This document shows positions 30,110 through 38,333 of a stretch of 64,000 bases of DNA, in pieces. The DNA comes from Bacteroidales bacterium (GTDB lineage Bacteria > Bacteroidota > Bacteroidia > Bacteroidales > P3): positions 1 to 64,000 of the forward strand of contig JAISPZ010000098.1 of assembly GCA_031274555.1 (NCBI GenBank), written 5' to 3'. The position numbers and the translations under genes were made by a program. Below the pieces are notes generated by a model. It worked only from the letters and a program-made list of their open reading frames with translations, ran no database searches and was not told where the DNA came from. How positions within the stretch are numbered: position 1 is the stretch's first letter; each line of letters starts with the position of its first letter.

Positions 30110-30117
30110 CAAAGTTA
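30110..30117 (-). promoter_or_regulatory. -7 element TAACTTTG for the ketoacyl synthase-mtaB operon
   Basis: An exact TAnnTTTG match on the minus strand, 28 nt before ATG 30081. The gap would hold a short ordinary leader. Confidence 0.6.
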
Positions 30118-30226
30118 ATAGATTTTTACTTACATTCGTGGCGTAATTTATTGTTGTTTCAATATAAGTGACAAAAAGTAAGCCGATAAATAGAAATATG
30201 GGTAAAGTTGATGGATTTTTTGTTTT

Positions 30227-30258
30227 TTTGTTTTTTTTAGAAAAAAGTTGTACCTTTG
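30227..30258 (+). promoter_or_regulatory. Promoter of tRNA-Glu
   Basis: TACCTTTG at 30251-30258 matches the -7 consensus. A TTTG lies about 20 bp upstream in the T-rich tract, at the expected -33 spacing. The tRNA begins 25 nt downstream. Confidence 0.7.
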
Positions 30259-30283
30259 CAGTCCTTTTGCGAAAAAGGGTATT

Positions 30284-30358
30284 GGTCCGTTCGTCTAGTC
30301 GGCCTAGGACACCAGGTTTTCATCCTGGAGATCAGGGGTTCGAATCCCCTACGGACTA
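30284..30358 (+). tRNA. tRNA-Glu (anticodon TTC)
   Basis: A 75-nt cloverleaf. The acceptor stem GGTCCGT pairs with ACGGACT (one G-T), the anticodon arm is CCAGG-TTTTCAT-CCTGG with anticodon TTC, and the T arm is GGGG-TTCGAAT-CCCC. The CCA end is not encoded. Discriminator base is A. Confidence 0.96.
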
Positions 30359-30586
30359 CTAACGTTGCATGAAGTATATCATGCTTGTTGCGACGGCGTG
30401 GGCGGTCAGCTATGGAAAGGTGATAGCCCAACGCAATAACCCAATGCAGATAACCCAATGCAAGAGGGTGGGGCTGTCCGTTAGACAATAGCCCATCATA
30501 AAAGAGGTGCTATCACGTTAGAAGAAAGACGGTAAGCCGCTATAAAAAGTGGTGTTAGCACGTTAGAAGAAAAAAAATAAATTAAT
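30359..30586 (+). other. tRNA-Glu to rpsT spacer with two cacgttagaagaaa blocks
   Basis: No gene. The block tatcacgttagaagaaa (about 30510) recurs as tagcacgttagaagaaa (about 30555), just before rpsT. aacccaatgcag/aacccaatgcaag is also repeated (about 30437-30461). The spacer may act as a leader for S20, which autoregulates in other bacteria, but no defined structure was recognised. Confidence 0.35.
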
Positions 30587-30841
30587 ATGGCAAATCACAA
30601 GTCATCCAAAAAACGCATTCGTTCCAACGATGCAAAAAAAGAACGCAATCATTATTACGCGAAAACAATGCGTAACTCACTCCGCGATTTTCGTGCTCTG
30701 TTGAGTAAGGAAGAAGCCACAGGCAAAATGGGTGCAATGGTTTCTACAATAGATAAACTTGCCAAGCGTGGCATTATTCATAAGAATAAAGCGAGCAACC
30801 TGAAATCGGAAGTAATGTTGCAAGTAAACAAATTATCGTAA
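30587..30841 (+). CDS. rpsT: 30S ribosomal protein S20
   Basis: An 84-residue basic protein with the S20 N-terminus MANHKSSKKRIRSNDAKKERN and the helical pattern ending KNKASNLKSEVMLQVNKL. It binds 16S rRNA in the small subunit. Length is usual for the family. It follows tRNA-Glu on the same strand and is followed by an array of terminator-like hairpins. Confidence 0.96.
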   Translation: MANHKSSKKRIRSNDAKKERNHYYAKTMRNSLRDFRALLSKEEATGKMGAMVSTIDKLAKRGIIHKNKASNLKSEVMLQVNKLS

Positions 30842-30879
30842 TCGTTTTTTTGTGAATTTTTAGAAGTCCACGTTTTTAG

Positions 30880-31128
30880 AAATCCAAAAGGTTCCTTTGT
30901 GCGTAAGGGGCTTTTGTCGTTTTGCCCTGTCATGCAAGTGGCGGGGCTTTCTTGTATGTAAATTTAAAAGGTTCCTTTATGCATAAGGGATTTTTGGTCG
31001 TTTTGCCCTATCACGCAAGTGGTGGGGCTTTCTTGTATATAAATTTAAAAGGTTCCTTTGTGCATAAGGGACTTTTGGTCGTTTTGCCCTGTCACGCAAG
31101 TGGTGGGGCTTTCTTATTTTAGAAGGAG
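30880..31128 (+). terminator. Triplicated terminator-like hairpin array after rpsT
   Basis: A unit of about 79 bp occurs three times. Each unit has two hairpins: GGTTCCTT-tgtgcat-AAGGGACT followed by TTTT, and GCCCTGTCAC-gcaa-GTGGTGGGGC (10-bp stem, GNRA-type loop) followed by TTTCTT. Copies start near 30886, 30967 and 31046. The last hairpin ends about 10 bp before the convergent aroC stop, so the array separates the two genes. The plus-strand frame across it is repeat translation, not a gene. Confidence 0.8.
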
Positions 31129-32262
31129 TATAAAATCGGCGAGGCAGACGGCAGCCATAGCTTCAACTATTGGTACAGCCCTGAATACGCAGGTTACGTC
31201 GTGGCGACCATGAATAGAATGTTCTACAAGTTCGCCCTTGTCTGATAGCATTGTCTGTGTTTTTGGGATGGACGGTATAGGCTTAAAGCCTACGCGCATT
31301 ACAATATTTTCGCCTGTGGAAATCCCGCCACGAACGCCACCACAATAGTTGTTTTGCGTAGTGCCGTCAGCGTTCCATTTATCGTTATGCTCCGAGCCAC
31401 GCATTGTCGTTGCTCGCAGACCTTGTCCTATCTCAAAACTGCGGGTAGCGTTAATGCTCATCATTGCGGCTGCAAGACGTGAAGTAAGTTTGTCGTATAA
31501 CGGCTCGCCAAGCCCACGAGGGACGCCTAAAACAGTACATTCGACAATTCCCCCAATGCTGTCGCCTGTGGCGCGTACCTCTTGTAGAAGCATATCGGCA
31601 GCCGTATTCGCCACAACTCCGTTGCTGTCTGCGGTATGATGTGGCGTACCGTCAGTTGTGTTTACTGCAACTCCGTTGCTGTCTGCGGTATGATGTGGCG
31701 TACCGTCAGTTGTTTTTACTGCAACTCCGTTGCCACCTGCGGTGTGTGGCATGCTGGCAGCCGTACAGTCTGTTTTTATCGCAATTCCGCCAACCTCTGC
31801 GACTTTTGCCGTAACCGTAACGCCATGCTGTTGTAGCAGCATTTTTGCAAAAGCTCCCACTACAACCCTGACAGCAGTTTCGCGTGCCGAAGCCCGCCCG
31901 CCACCGCGCCAATCACGAACACCGTACTTGTGAAAATAAGTGTCGTCTGCGTGAGAGGGGCGAAAAAGATGTTCAAGCTCTTTGTAGTCATCGCTGCGAA
32001 CGTCGTTATTGTGAATAATAAAACCGATGGGTGTGCCAAGTGTTAGACCATCAAAAACACCTGACAAAATTTCGACATTGTCCTGCTCTTTGCGGCTGCT
32101 GCTGTAGATGTTTTCGCCTGTAGCACGACGGTGCAGTTCTCTTTCTATAAGTAGAGTATCAATAGAAATACCAGCAGGCATTCCGTCTATCACGCCGCCA
32201 ATAGCCGCTCCATGCGACTCACCAAAAGAAGTAAAACGAAAAATGCGTCCGAATGTGTTCAT
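31114..32262 (-). CDS. aroC: Chorismate synthase with an internal tandem-repeat insertion
   Basis: A 382-residue enzyme converting EPSP to chorismate with reduced FMN, the last common step of aromatic amino-acid synthesis. Family signatures: FGESHG (13-18), RPSHADDTYFHKYG (101-114), RGGGRASARETA (119-130), GDSIGGIVE (233-241) and HGRHDVT near the C-terminus. The usual length is 350-365. The excess lies in residues about 173-226, where an 18-residue unit (TADSNGVAVNTTDGTPHH) is repeated. All catalytic blocks flanking the insert are intact, so the enzyme may be active. ATG 32262 lies 4 nt after a -7 element. aroK lies 20 kb away. Confidence 0.95.
   Translation of the reverse strand: MNTFGRIFRFTSFGESHGAAIGGVIDGMPAGISIDTLLIERELHRRATGENIYSSSRKEQDNVEILSGVFDGLTLGTPIGFIIHNNDVRSDDYKELEHLFRPSHADDTYFHKYGVRDWRGGGRASARETAVRVVVGAFAKMLLQQHGVTVTAKVAEVGGIAIKTDCTAASMPHTAGGNGVAVKTTDGTPHHTADSNGVAVNTTDGTPHHTADSNGVVANTAADMLLQEVRATGDSIGGIVECTVLGVPRGLGEPLYDKLTSRLAAAMMSINATRSFEIGQGLRATTMRGSEHNDKWNADGTTQNNYCGGVRGGISTGENIVMRVGFKPIPSIPKTQTMLSDKGELVEHSIHGRHDVTCVFRAVPIVEAMAAVCLADFILLLK
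31588..31746 (-). repeat. 54-bp tandem repeat inside aroC
   Basis: About three copies of a 54-bp unit (18 codons), the second and third nearly identical. The preceding GGIAIKTDCTAASMPH looks like an older, diverged copy. The frame is kept. Confidence 0.85.
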
Positions 32263-32266
32263 GGAG

Positions 32267-32274
32267 CAAAGGTA
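32267..32274 (-). promoter_or_regulatory. -7 element TACCTTTG for aroC, leaderless spacing
   Basis: An exact TAnnTTTG match ending 4 nt before the aroC ATG. The transcript start would fall on or in the start codon. Confidence 0.6.
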
Positions 32275-32795
32275 CGATTAAGACAAATAAAATGCAAAGT
32301 GGGGTGGGGGTGCGGGTGCGGGGTGCGGGGTGCGGGGGCTTTCTGTACGCTTTCATGCAATTTCATAGTAGGTTCTCACGTTGTTTTATCTATTGAGCCG
32401 AAAGCTGCGAGTAGGCGAGGGCAGTGCGGGGGCTGGTGGAATGAGCTGTCAAACTCGTAATTCGTAATTGATAATTCGTAATTGAACAGTGAGGGGGCTT
32501 GCATTAGGGATTATTGCTTCGCAATGAAGTCGCTCGCGCTTGGTAGATGACAGGCGGGGGGGCTGCGTTAGGGATTGAGCGGAAATCCTTTTTGCCGAGC
32601 TTGCGAGGCAAAAAGATTGGAGTGAAAGCCCGACCCCGCACGAGCTTGCGAGGGCGGGGGAACGCCCATATTTAATTAAGAATGTAGAATGTAGAATTAA
32701 GAATGTAGAATTGAGACTCTGCACCACACATTTTGTTTGTTCTAATTTCGAAAATGTTGTGTAATTGAAGAATTTCATGTAAATTCGCGGTAATT
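32275..32795. other. Gene-free gap with G-rich run, GC-rich repeat copy C and heptamer-like repeats
   Basis: Contains gggtgcgg/ggtgcggggtgcggg runs (32300-32337), a cgtaattcgtaattg patch (32456-32484), a partial copy of the GC-rich element (gcattagggattattgc, 32500), a full copy at 32549-32665, and a gaatgtagaatt-type repeat (32680-32714) related to the heptamer family. No gene is supported. Confidence 0.7.
32549..32665 (+). repeat. GC-rich dispersed repeat, copy C
   Basis: GCGTTAGGGATtgAGCGGAAATCC, TTTTTGCCGAGC/GAGGCAAAAAGATT hairpin, AGCCCGACCCCG, gaGGGCGGGGGAACGCCC. Shorter in the centre than copy B. Confidence 0.85.
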
Positions 32796-32851
32796 ATGCA
32801 AACAGATTTAATGGGGTACAAGTACTCGGAAATCGCAAGAAATATGTCATT
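32796..32851 (+). repeat. Decayed duplicate of the Ca2+ ATPase 5' end (upstream mini-ORF)
   Basis: The 56 bp before the ATPase start repeat its first 57 bp at roughly 80-85% identity (ATGCAAACAGATTTAATGGG against ATGCAAACAGGTTTAACGGA) with one base lost. The copy has its own ATG (32796) and reads 23 codons in another frame, stopping at 32865-32867, just inside the ATPase gene. It may act as a leader ORF or be a remnant of the original start. Confidence 0.8.
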
Positions 32852-35494
32852 ATGCAAACAGGTTTAACGGAAGTACAGGTACTCGAAAGTCGTAAGAAAT
32901 ATGGCTCAAATGTTCTCACTCCGCCCAAAAAAGAGTCGATATGGAAAAAACTGCTTGTAAAATTTTCCGAGCCACTTATAGTTATTCTTTTGGTCGCATT
33001 TGCCTTTTCGATGGCAATTGCTCTTTATGAGTTTATTGTGGGCGTGAATGGACTTGGCGTTTTTCTTGAGCCGACAGGCATTTTTGTAGCGATTTTACTT
33101 GCTACCGTAATAGGATTTTTATTTGAACTTAATGCTGAAAAAAAATTTGATGCACTCAATCAGATTAACGATGACGTGCAGGTAAAGGTGGTGCGAAACG
33201 GCAAGGTGTCCCAAATTGCGAAATGGGAAATTGTTGTTGGTGATATTGTGATTTTTGAGACTGGTGAAGAAATTCATGCGGACGGTACGCTGTTAGAGGC
33301 AATATTGCTGCAGATTAATGAGTCGTCTTTGACAGGTGAACCGATTATTTCCAAGACGACTGACGAAAAATATTTTGATACCGAAGCTACTTATCCGTCT
33401 AACCGCGTTATGAAGGGCACAATGGTTGTTGATGGGTACGGAAAGATGGTCGTTACGGCGGTTGGCGATGCGACAGAATACGGCAAAGTGTATCTCGGTG
33501 CGCAGATAGAAAACAATGTAGAAACGCCTCTTAACAGGCAGTTAAAAAAGTTGGCAAAGACAATTTCTGTTGCTGCATATTGTGTAGCAGGACTTATTAT
33601 ATTGGGCAGGACTATAAGTTATTTTGCCGGTCTGCAAGCTGTTGGTCTGCAATCAGGTCTGCAATCTGGTCCGCAAGATTTTCTTGACTTTGGCATTTAT
33701 CTGTTGCATACGATTATGATTGCCGTAGCTATAATTGTTGTTGCTGTTCCAGAAGGATTACCCATGAGCATTACTCTTTCGCTTGCTTTGAGTATGAAGA
33801 AAATGCTGCAAACGAATAATCTTGTGCGGAAAATGCACGCTTGCGAAACAATGGGTGCTGCAACTGTTATTTGTACGGACAAAACGGGGACACTTACGCA
33901 AAATCGAATGACTGTTTATAAAGTCATTTCATACAATGTGGACAAAGAGCAATTATACGAAGCAATAGCTGTTAATACTACAGCTTATCTTGATGATGCA
34001 CGTGTTCTTGGAAATCCTACTGAGGGTGCGCTACTTTTGTGGTTGCGCAGTCTTGGTGTGGACTATTTGGAGCTACGCCAGAACGCGCCGATAATTGAAC
34101 AGATACCTTTTTCTACCGAGCGAAAAATGATGGAAACTACTGTGCAATCGGTGGTGTCAGGGAGAAAGGTGAGATATATAAAAGGTGCGCCTGAAGTGGT
34201 GATGGCTCAATGCAGTTCAGAAGTGGTGATGGCTCAATGCAGTTCGGAAGTCAGGGAGCAGCTTTTGCGGTGGCAGCAACGCGCAATGCGTACGCTTTGC
34301 CTTGCCATGCAGGAGGACGACAGCGAACCTGTTTTAATGGCTATAGTAGCAATTTCTGACCCTGTGCGCGAGGACGTACCGCAGGCGATAAAACAGTGCA
34401 TGGAGGCAGGCGTTGATGTGAAAATTGTTACAGGCGACACAAAAGCAACAGCGGTAGAAATAGGTCGTCAAACAGGGTTGTGGAGAGATGATGAGCCGAA
34501 CGAAAATCATCTTACAGGTACGGAATTTGAAGCATTAACGGACGAAGCGTTGTTGCAGAGGGTGCGGTCGTTAAAAATTCTTTCGCGTGCAAGACCGATG
34601 GACAAGCAACGTTTAGTGCAACTGCTACAGAAAAAAGATGAAGTTGTTGCAGTAACAGGGGATGGTACAAATGACGCTCCTGCGTTAAATATGGCGCAAG
34701 TAGGACTTTCTATGGGGGACGGTACGGCTGTGGCAAAAGAAGCGAGTGACATTACAATTCTTGATAATTCCTTTGCAAGTATTACACGTGCTATTATGTG
34801 GGGGCGTTCGCTTTATCGCAATATCCAACGATTTCTTCTCTTCCAGCTGACAATAAATGTTGTTGCCTGTTTTGTCGTTATGACAAGTGCTTTTGTCGGT
34901 ACAGATTTGCCACTCACAGTGACACAAATGCTTTGGGTTAATTTAATAATGGACACGCTTGCTGCGCTTGCACTCGCCTCGTTACCACCAACAATGGAAG
35001 TAATGAAAGACAAACCGCGAAAAACAAACGAATCTATTCTGTCGAGAAAAATGTTGCGCAATATTTTAGGGACAGGAATATTTCTTTTGGTATTACTGGG
35101 TGGACTCTTTCAATATCTTAAATGTACTGATACCACCTCACTGCTCGAATTTAATATAGATACTTCAAATACCTTGACACGCTACGAACTGTCAATCTTT
35201 TTTACATTTTTTGTGTTCCTGCAATTTTGGAATTTGTTCAATGCAAAGGCGTTTTTATCGGGTAAATCTGCATTTAGAGTATTGCACAAAAGCAAAAGTT
35301 TTTTACTTGTACTTTTGCTCGTGCTCGCAGGGCAATTTCTTATTGTGAGTTTTGGTGGAGAGATGTTTCAGGTAGTTCCACTTGCTGCTGCGGACTGGTT
35401 GCTGCTATTTGCCGGCAGTTCAATTGTACTTTGGCTTGGAGAGGTGTTACGTTTACTTGTGGTATTTTTTCGTAAATTTGCCAAATGCAAATAG
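32852..35494 (+). CDS. P-type Ca2+-transporting ATPase (type IIB-like)
   Basis: An 880-residue membrane pump. Visible in order: N-terminal cation-ATPase domain, two transmembrane helices, an actuator loop with SSLTGEP, helix M4 with VAVPEGLPMSITLSLALSMK, the phosphorylation loop CTDKTGTLTQNRM, the nucleotide-binding domain, the hinge VTGDGTNDAPALNMAQVG, and a C-terminal helix bundle (LWVNLIMDTLAALALASLPP). The PEGLP and NLIMDT motifs are those of Ca2+ ATPases, so calcium efflux is the likely role. Two in-frame tandem duplications are present: a 27-bp unit coding EVVMAQCSS twice (34193-34246), and short LQSG repeats (about 33640-33675) in a loop after M3. The stop overlaps the next gene by 10 nt. 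Confidence 0.92.
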   Translation: MQTGLTEVQVLESRKKYGSNVLTPPKKESIWKKLLVKFSEPLIVILLVAFAFSMAIALYEFIVGVNGLGVFLEPTGIFVAILLATVIGFLFELNAEKKFDALNQINDDVQVKVVRNGKVSQIAKWEIVVGDIVIFETGEEIHADGTLLEAILLQINESSLTGEPIISKTTDEKYFDTEATYPSNRVMKGTMVVDGYGKMVVTAVGDATEYGKVYLGAQIENNVETPLNRQLKKLAKTISVAAYCVAGLIILGRTISYFAGLQAVGLQSGLQSGPQDFLDFGIYLLHTIMIAVAIIVVAVPEGLPMSITLSLALSMKKMLQTNNLVRKMHACETMGAATVICTDKTGTLTQNRMTVYKVISYNVDKEQLYEAIAVNTTAYLDDARVLGNPTEGALLLWLRSLGVDYLELRQNAPIIEQIPFSTERKMMETTVQSVVSGRKVRYIKGAPEVVMAQCSSEVVMAQCSSEVREQLLRWQQRAMRTLCLAMQEDDSEPVLMAIVAISDPVREDVPQAIKQCMEAGVDVKIVTGDTKATAVEIGRQTGLWRDDEPNENHLTGTEFEALTDEALLQRVRSLKILSRARPMDKQRLVQLLQKKDEVVAVTGDGTNDAPALNMAQVGLSMGDGTAVAKEASDITILDNSFASITRAIMWGRSLYRNIQRFLLFQLTINVVACFVVMTSAFVGTDLPLTVTQMLWVNLIMDTLAALALASLPPTMEVMKDKPRKTNESILSRKMLRNILGTGIFLLVLLGGLFQYLKCTDTTSLLEFNIDTSNTLTRYELSIFFTFFVFLQFWNLFNAKAFLSGKSAFRVLHKSKSFLLVLLLVLAGQFLIVSFGGEMFQVVPLAAADWLLLFAGSSIVLWLGEVLRLLVVFFRKFAKCK
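34193..34246 (+). repeat. 27-bp in-frame tandem duplication in the Ca2+ ATPase
   Basis: gaagtggtgatggctcaatg plus seven more bases occurs twice head to tail, differing at the last base only. It adds nine residues (about 448-465) to the nucleotide-binding domain. The near-identity indicates a recent event. Confidence 0.9.
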
Positions 35495-36714
35495 CTGTTC
35501 TCGGATTAGGATATGTGGGGCTTCCGTTAGCCCTTTCACTCGCGAAAAAATTTTCTGTGACGGGGTTTGATATAAACTCTAACCGTATTGATAAGCTAAA
35601 AGACAGTTCTGTGGTTTTTACATCTAACAAAGATGATTTGCGCAAAGCGTCTTTCTACATAATAGCAGTTCCTACTCCCGTAAACGAATATAATCAACCC
35701 GACCTTAACGCACTTTTTTCTGCAACGAGAATAGTTGGCAGTGTCCTTAAAAAAGGCGACATCGTTGTTTATGAGTCCACCGTATATCCAGGTTGTACAG
35801 AAGACGAATGTGCCCCGCTTCTTGAAGAAATTTCAGGATTGAAGTATGGCGAAGATTTCAAGGTCGGTTATTCGCCCGAACGTATAAATCCTGGGGACAA
35901 GGTTCATACTATAGAAACAGTGTGCAAGGTTGTTTCTGGCTGCGATGATGAAGTGCTGGAAAAAATAGCGAGTGTTTACGAGGCGATAGTAGATGCGGGC
36001 ATTTATAGAGCACCGTCGATAAAAATTGCAGAGGCAGCAAAGATTATCGAAAACACTCAGCGCGATGTAAATATCGCCTTTATGAACGAACTTTCAATTA
36101 TTTTCGGACGTATGGGCATAAATACTTATGATGTTCTCGAAGCTGCAAAAACGAAGTGGAATTTTTTACATTTTGGACCCGGTCTTGTTGGGGGGCACTG
36201 CATAGGTGTTGATCCTTATTATTTGGTGCACAAGGCAGAAGAATTAAAATATCATCCGCAAATTATTAATGCGGGAAGATTTATAAACGATTCTATGGGT
36301 GGATATGTGGGGAAGAAAATCGTAAAAAATTTGATTGCCGAGAAGATAAAGATTTATGAAGCGAGAGTTCTTGTGCAGGGCATTACATTTAAAGAAAACG
36401 TTGATGATATTAGAAATTCAAAAGTAGTTGATTTGATAAAAGAGCTGCGAGATTATAATATAGATGTTGATGTGATAGACGAGATGGCAGATGCAAAGGA
36501 AACGGAAGCGACTTATGGAATTACGCTTTTGAAAAAGCCGCGTCCACCGTACGATGCCATTGTGCTCGCAGTTGCTCACGATAAATACAGCAAGCAAAAA
36601 CTTTCAGAGTTGAAAGAACTTTGTAAGAACAAATTGTTTTTGTTTGACATCAAAGGTGTTTTTAGAAAAGATATAAAACATTTCACTGAAAATAATTTTT
36701 ATTGGAGTTTATGA
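35485..36714 (+). CDS. Nucleotide-sugar dehydrogenase (TviB/WbpO type)
   Basis: A 409-residue NAD-dependent UDP-sugar 6-dehydrogenase that oxidises a UDP-N-acetylhexosamine to its uronic acid for capsule or O-antigen synthesis. The Rossmann motif is GLGYVGLPLA (7-16). STVYPGCTED and GYSPERINPGD are family blocks, and the catalytic Cys is in GGHCIGVDPYY. The C-terminal UDP-binding domain is present. Among paralogues the sequence is closer to TviB/WbpO (UDP-GlcNAc or UDP-GalNAc) than to UDP-glucose dehydrogenase, but the substrate cannot be fixed by eye. It overlaps the genes before and after it, so it is in an operon and opens the polysaccharide locus. Confidence 0.88.
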   Translation: MQIAVLGLGYVGLPLALSLAKKFSVTGFDINSNRIDKLKDSSVVFTSNKDDLRKASFYIIAVPTPVNEYNQPDLNALFSATRIVGSVLKKGDIVVYESTVYPGCTEDECAPLLEEISGLKYGEDFKVGYSPERINPGDKVHTIETVCKVVSGCDDEVLEKIASVYEAIVDAGIYRAPSIKIAEAAKIIENTQRDVNIAFMNELSIIFGRMGINTYDVLEAAKTKWNFLHFGPGLVGGHCIGVDPYYLVHKAEELKYHPQIINAGRFINDSMGGYVGKKIVKNLIAEKIKIYEARVLVQGITFKENVDDIRNSKVVDLIKELRDYNIDVDVIDEMADAKETEATYGITLLKKPRPPYDAIVLAVAHDKYSKQKLSELKELCKNKLFLFDIKGVFRKDIKHFTENNFYWSL

Positions 36715-38285
36715 GAAAAAAAACAATGTATTTGCTGTTAGCTTTAATGCTATTGACAGGTTGTATCCCACCCTCTCAATCAACTCACGATCATGAAATT
36801 CTCACGATTTTATCATTTAATGATTTTCACGGACAATTTGTACCTGATGATGGTATTGCTGGTGCGGCTCGCTTAGTGAGAACTATCCGCAAAAACGGGT
36901 CGCCGTATGGTCGCACAATGGTGCTTTGCGGTGGAGATAATTTTAGCGGAACATATTTTTCGAGCGCGACTAATGCCTGTTTGCAGGACGAACTTTATAG
37001 ACGTTGTTATGTAAAATATTCCGTCATCGGAAATCATGAGTTTGATTGGGGGATAGATACTTTAATTTCTTTCGCTACAAAAGGCAATATTACATATCTT
37101 TCTGCAAATATTTTTACGGACTCCACAATGACGGAAAGACCTTATTGGCTCAAACCTTATGCAATACGGCACATAGAGTTGATTAGTGAAAAAATATTAC
37201 GAGTCGCGGTAATAGGTCTTACGACAATTCAAACAAAATCAAAAACGAAAGCGAGTGGTACGGAAACGGTTTTCTTTGCAGATCCGTATCCAGCAGCAAA
37301 AGATATAATGGCATCGCTTAAAGACAGTGCCGAAGTATATATTATATTGGCACATATAGGAGCGAGCATGAAAGACGGTGTTCCTGTTTTTGACGCGGGC
37401 GAAAAGGCTGACAGCTTGCCTTACATTGATGGATTGCATGCGATTATTGCGGCACATTCGCACAATGTTGTTGAAGGATATATCAACAACGTGCCGATAG
37501 TTGAAGCGGGCTGCTATGGCAATTTTGTGGGGAAAATTAATTTGGATATTTCACATAAAAGAGTTGTGTATAGTGATGTAGATATAGTATCTACTTCCAG
37601 ATATTGGCAGAACAGGGATATGAAAAGAAGTGTGCAGAAGATAATGGATTCGTCGTTGTATAACTTTTCGGAAGTGCTCACTGTCGCACAGCGGGAGATA
37701 CCCTATAATTATACTACAAAACAGAAGGGATTTACGGAACTTGGCGCAATGGTGACAACGGCGTATGATGAAAAATTCAAAAGCCTTATGCCTGCCACTA
37801 ATCAGATCGTTATAAGCGTTTCTAACTATGGTGCAATTCGTGTTCCGTTAAAAAAGGGGAATGTTACTATGCTCAAAGCAGGCAATGCGCTTCCTTTTGG
37901 CGGGGAATTATTGGCATACGAAGTTACAGGCAAAGAATTAAAAACACTTTTTCAGTATGGTATATTTGGGACTGCGAAACAAAATCTTGGCTTTGCGCAA
38001 TCTAACGATTTGGAAATTACTGTAAAAGATAGTGCGGTAATTTCAATACGGCACATACCTTCTCAAAAAATAATTGCCGATGAAGATTGTGTTACTGTTG
38101 TCGCAGAAAGTTTTGTTACCACAGGGGGGGATGGATATCCGAAAATTTTCACAAAACCTGTTAAAGAATTTAATTCAATTCCTGCTGATAAAAGAAATCC
38201 GACAATGGCGTTTGCTGATTATTTGCGCAGTAAAAAAACTATTGACTTAAATACTGCGAATGTTTGTAAAGTAAACAATGAATAA
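36711..38285 (+). CDS. 5'-nucleotidase / UshA-like metallophosphatase lipoprotein
   Basis: A 524-residue exported lipoprotein. The start at ATG 36711 overlaps the preceding stop (ATGA). The signal MRKKTMYLLLALMLLTGC gives a lipobox cysteine. The calcineurin-like metallophosphatase domain shows NDFHGQF, GGDNFSG, GNHEFDWG and AAHSHNVVEG. The C-terminal 5'-nucleotidase domain has NALPFGGELLAYEVTG. It probably hydrolyses nucleotides or UDP-sugars in the periplasm or on the surface. Its position behind a UDP-sugar dehydrogenase suggests only shared transcription. Confidence 0.88.
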   Translation: MRKKTMYLLLALMLLTGCIPPSQSTHDHEILTILSFNDFHGQFVPDDGIAGAARLVRTIRKNGSPYGRTMVLCGGDNFSGTYFSSATNACLQDELYRRCYVKYSVIGNHEFDWGIDTLISFATKGNITYLSANIFTDSTMTERPYWLKPYAIRHIELISEKILRVAVIGLTTIQTKSKTKASGTETVFFADPYPAAKDIMASLKDSAEVYIILAHIGASMKDGVPVFDAGEKADSLPYIDGLHAIIAAHSHNVVEGYINNVPIVEAGCYGNFVGKINLDISHKRVVYSDVDIVSTSRYWQNRDMKRSVQKIMDSSLYNFSEVLTVAQREIPYNYTTKQKGFTELGAMVTTAYDEKFKSLMPATNQIVISVSNYGAIRVPLKKGNVTMLKAGNALPFGGELLAYEVTGKELKTLFQYGIFGTAKQNLGFAQSNDLEITVKDSAVISIRHIPSQKIIADEDCVTVVAESFVTTGGDGYPKIFTKPVKEFNSIPADKRNPTMAFADYLRSKKTIDLNTANVCKVNNE

Positions 38286-38333
38286 TAAATACATCTGTTA
38301 TTACGTTGCGATAGCTTCGCTTTTTGGAATTGC
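38278..38333 (+). repeat. Decayed duplicate of the polymerase gene 5' end (upstream mini-ORF)
   Basis: ATGAATAATAAATACAT and the following about 40 bp repeat the start of the next gene, which begins 56 bp later. The copy is an open 19-codon ORF (38278-38337) whose TGA overlaps the downstream ATG as ATGA. It also overlaps the end of the nucleotidase gene, so the original start was probably this one. Confidence 0.75.

Noticed and set aside
30922..31122. Plus-strand 66-residue repeat protein
   Set aside because: It reads through the triplicated terminator hairpins; the repetition is that of the DNA element.
31349..31933. Plus-strand ORFs opposite aroC
   Set aside because: Antisense shadows of aroC and its 54-bp repeat.
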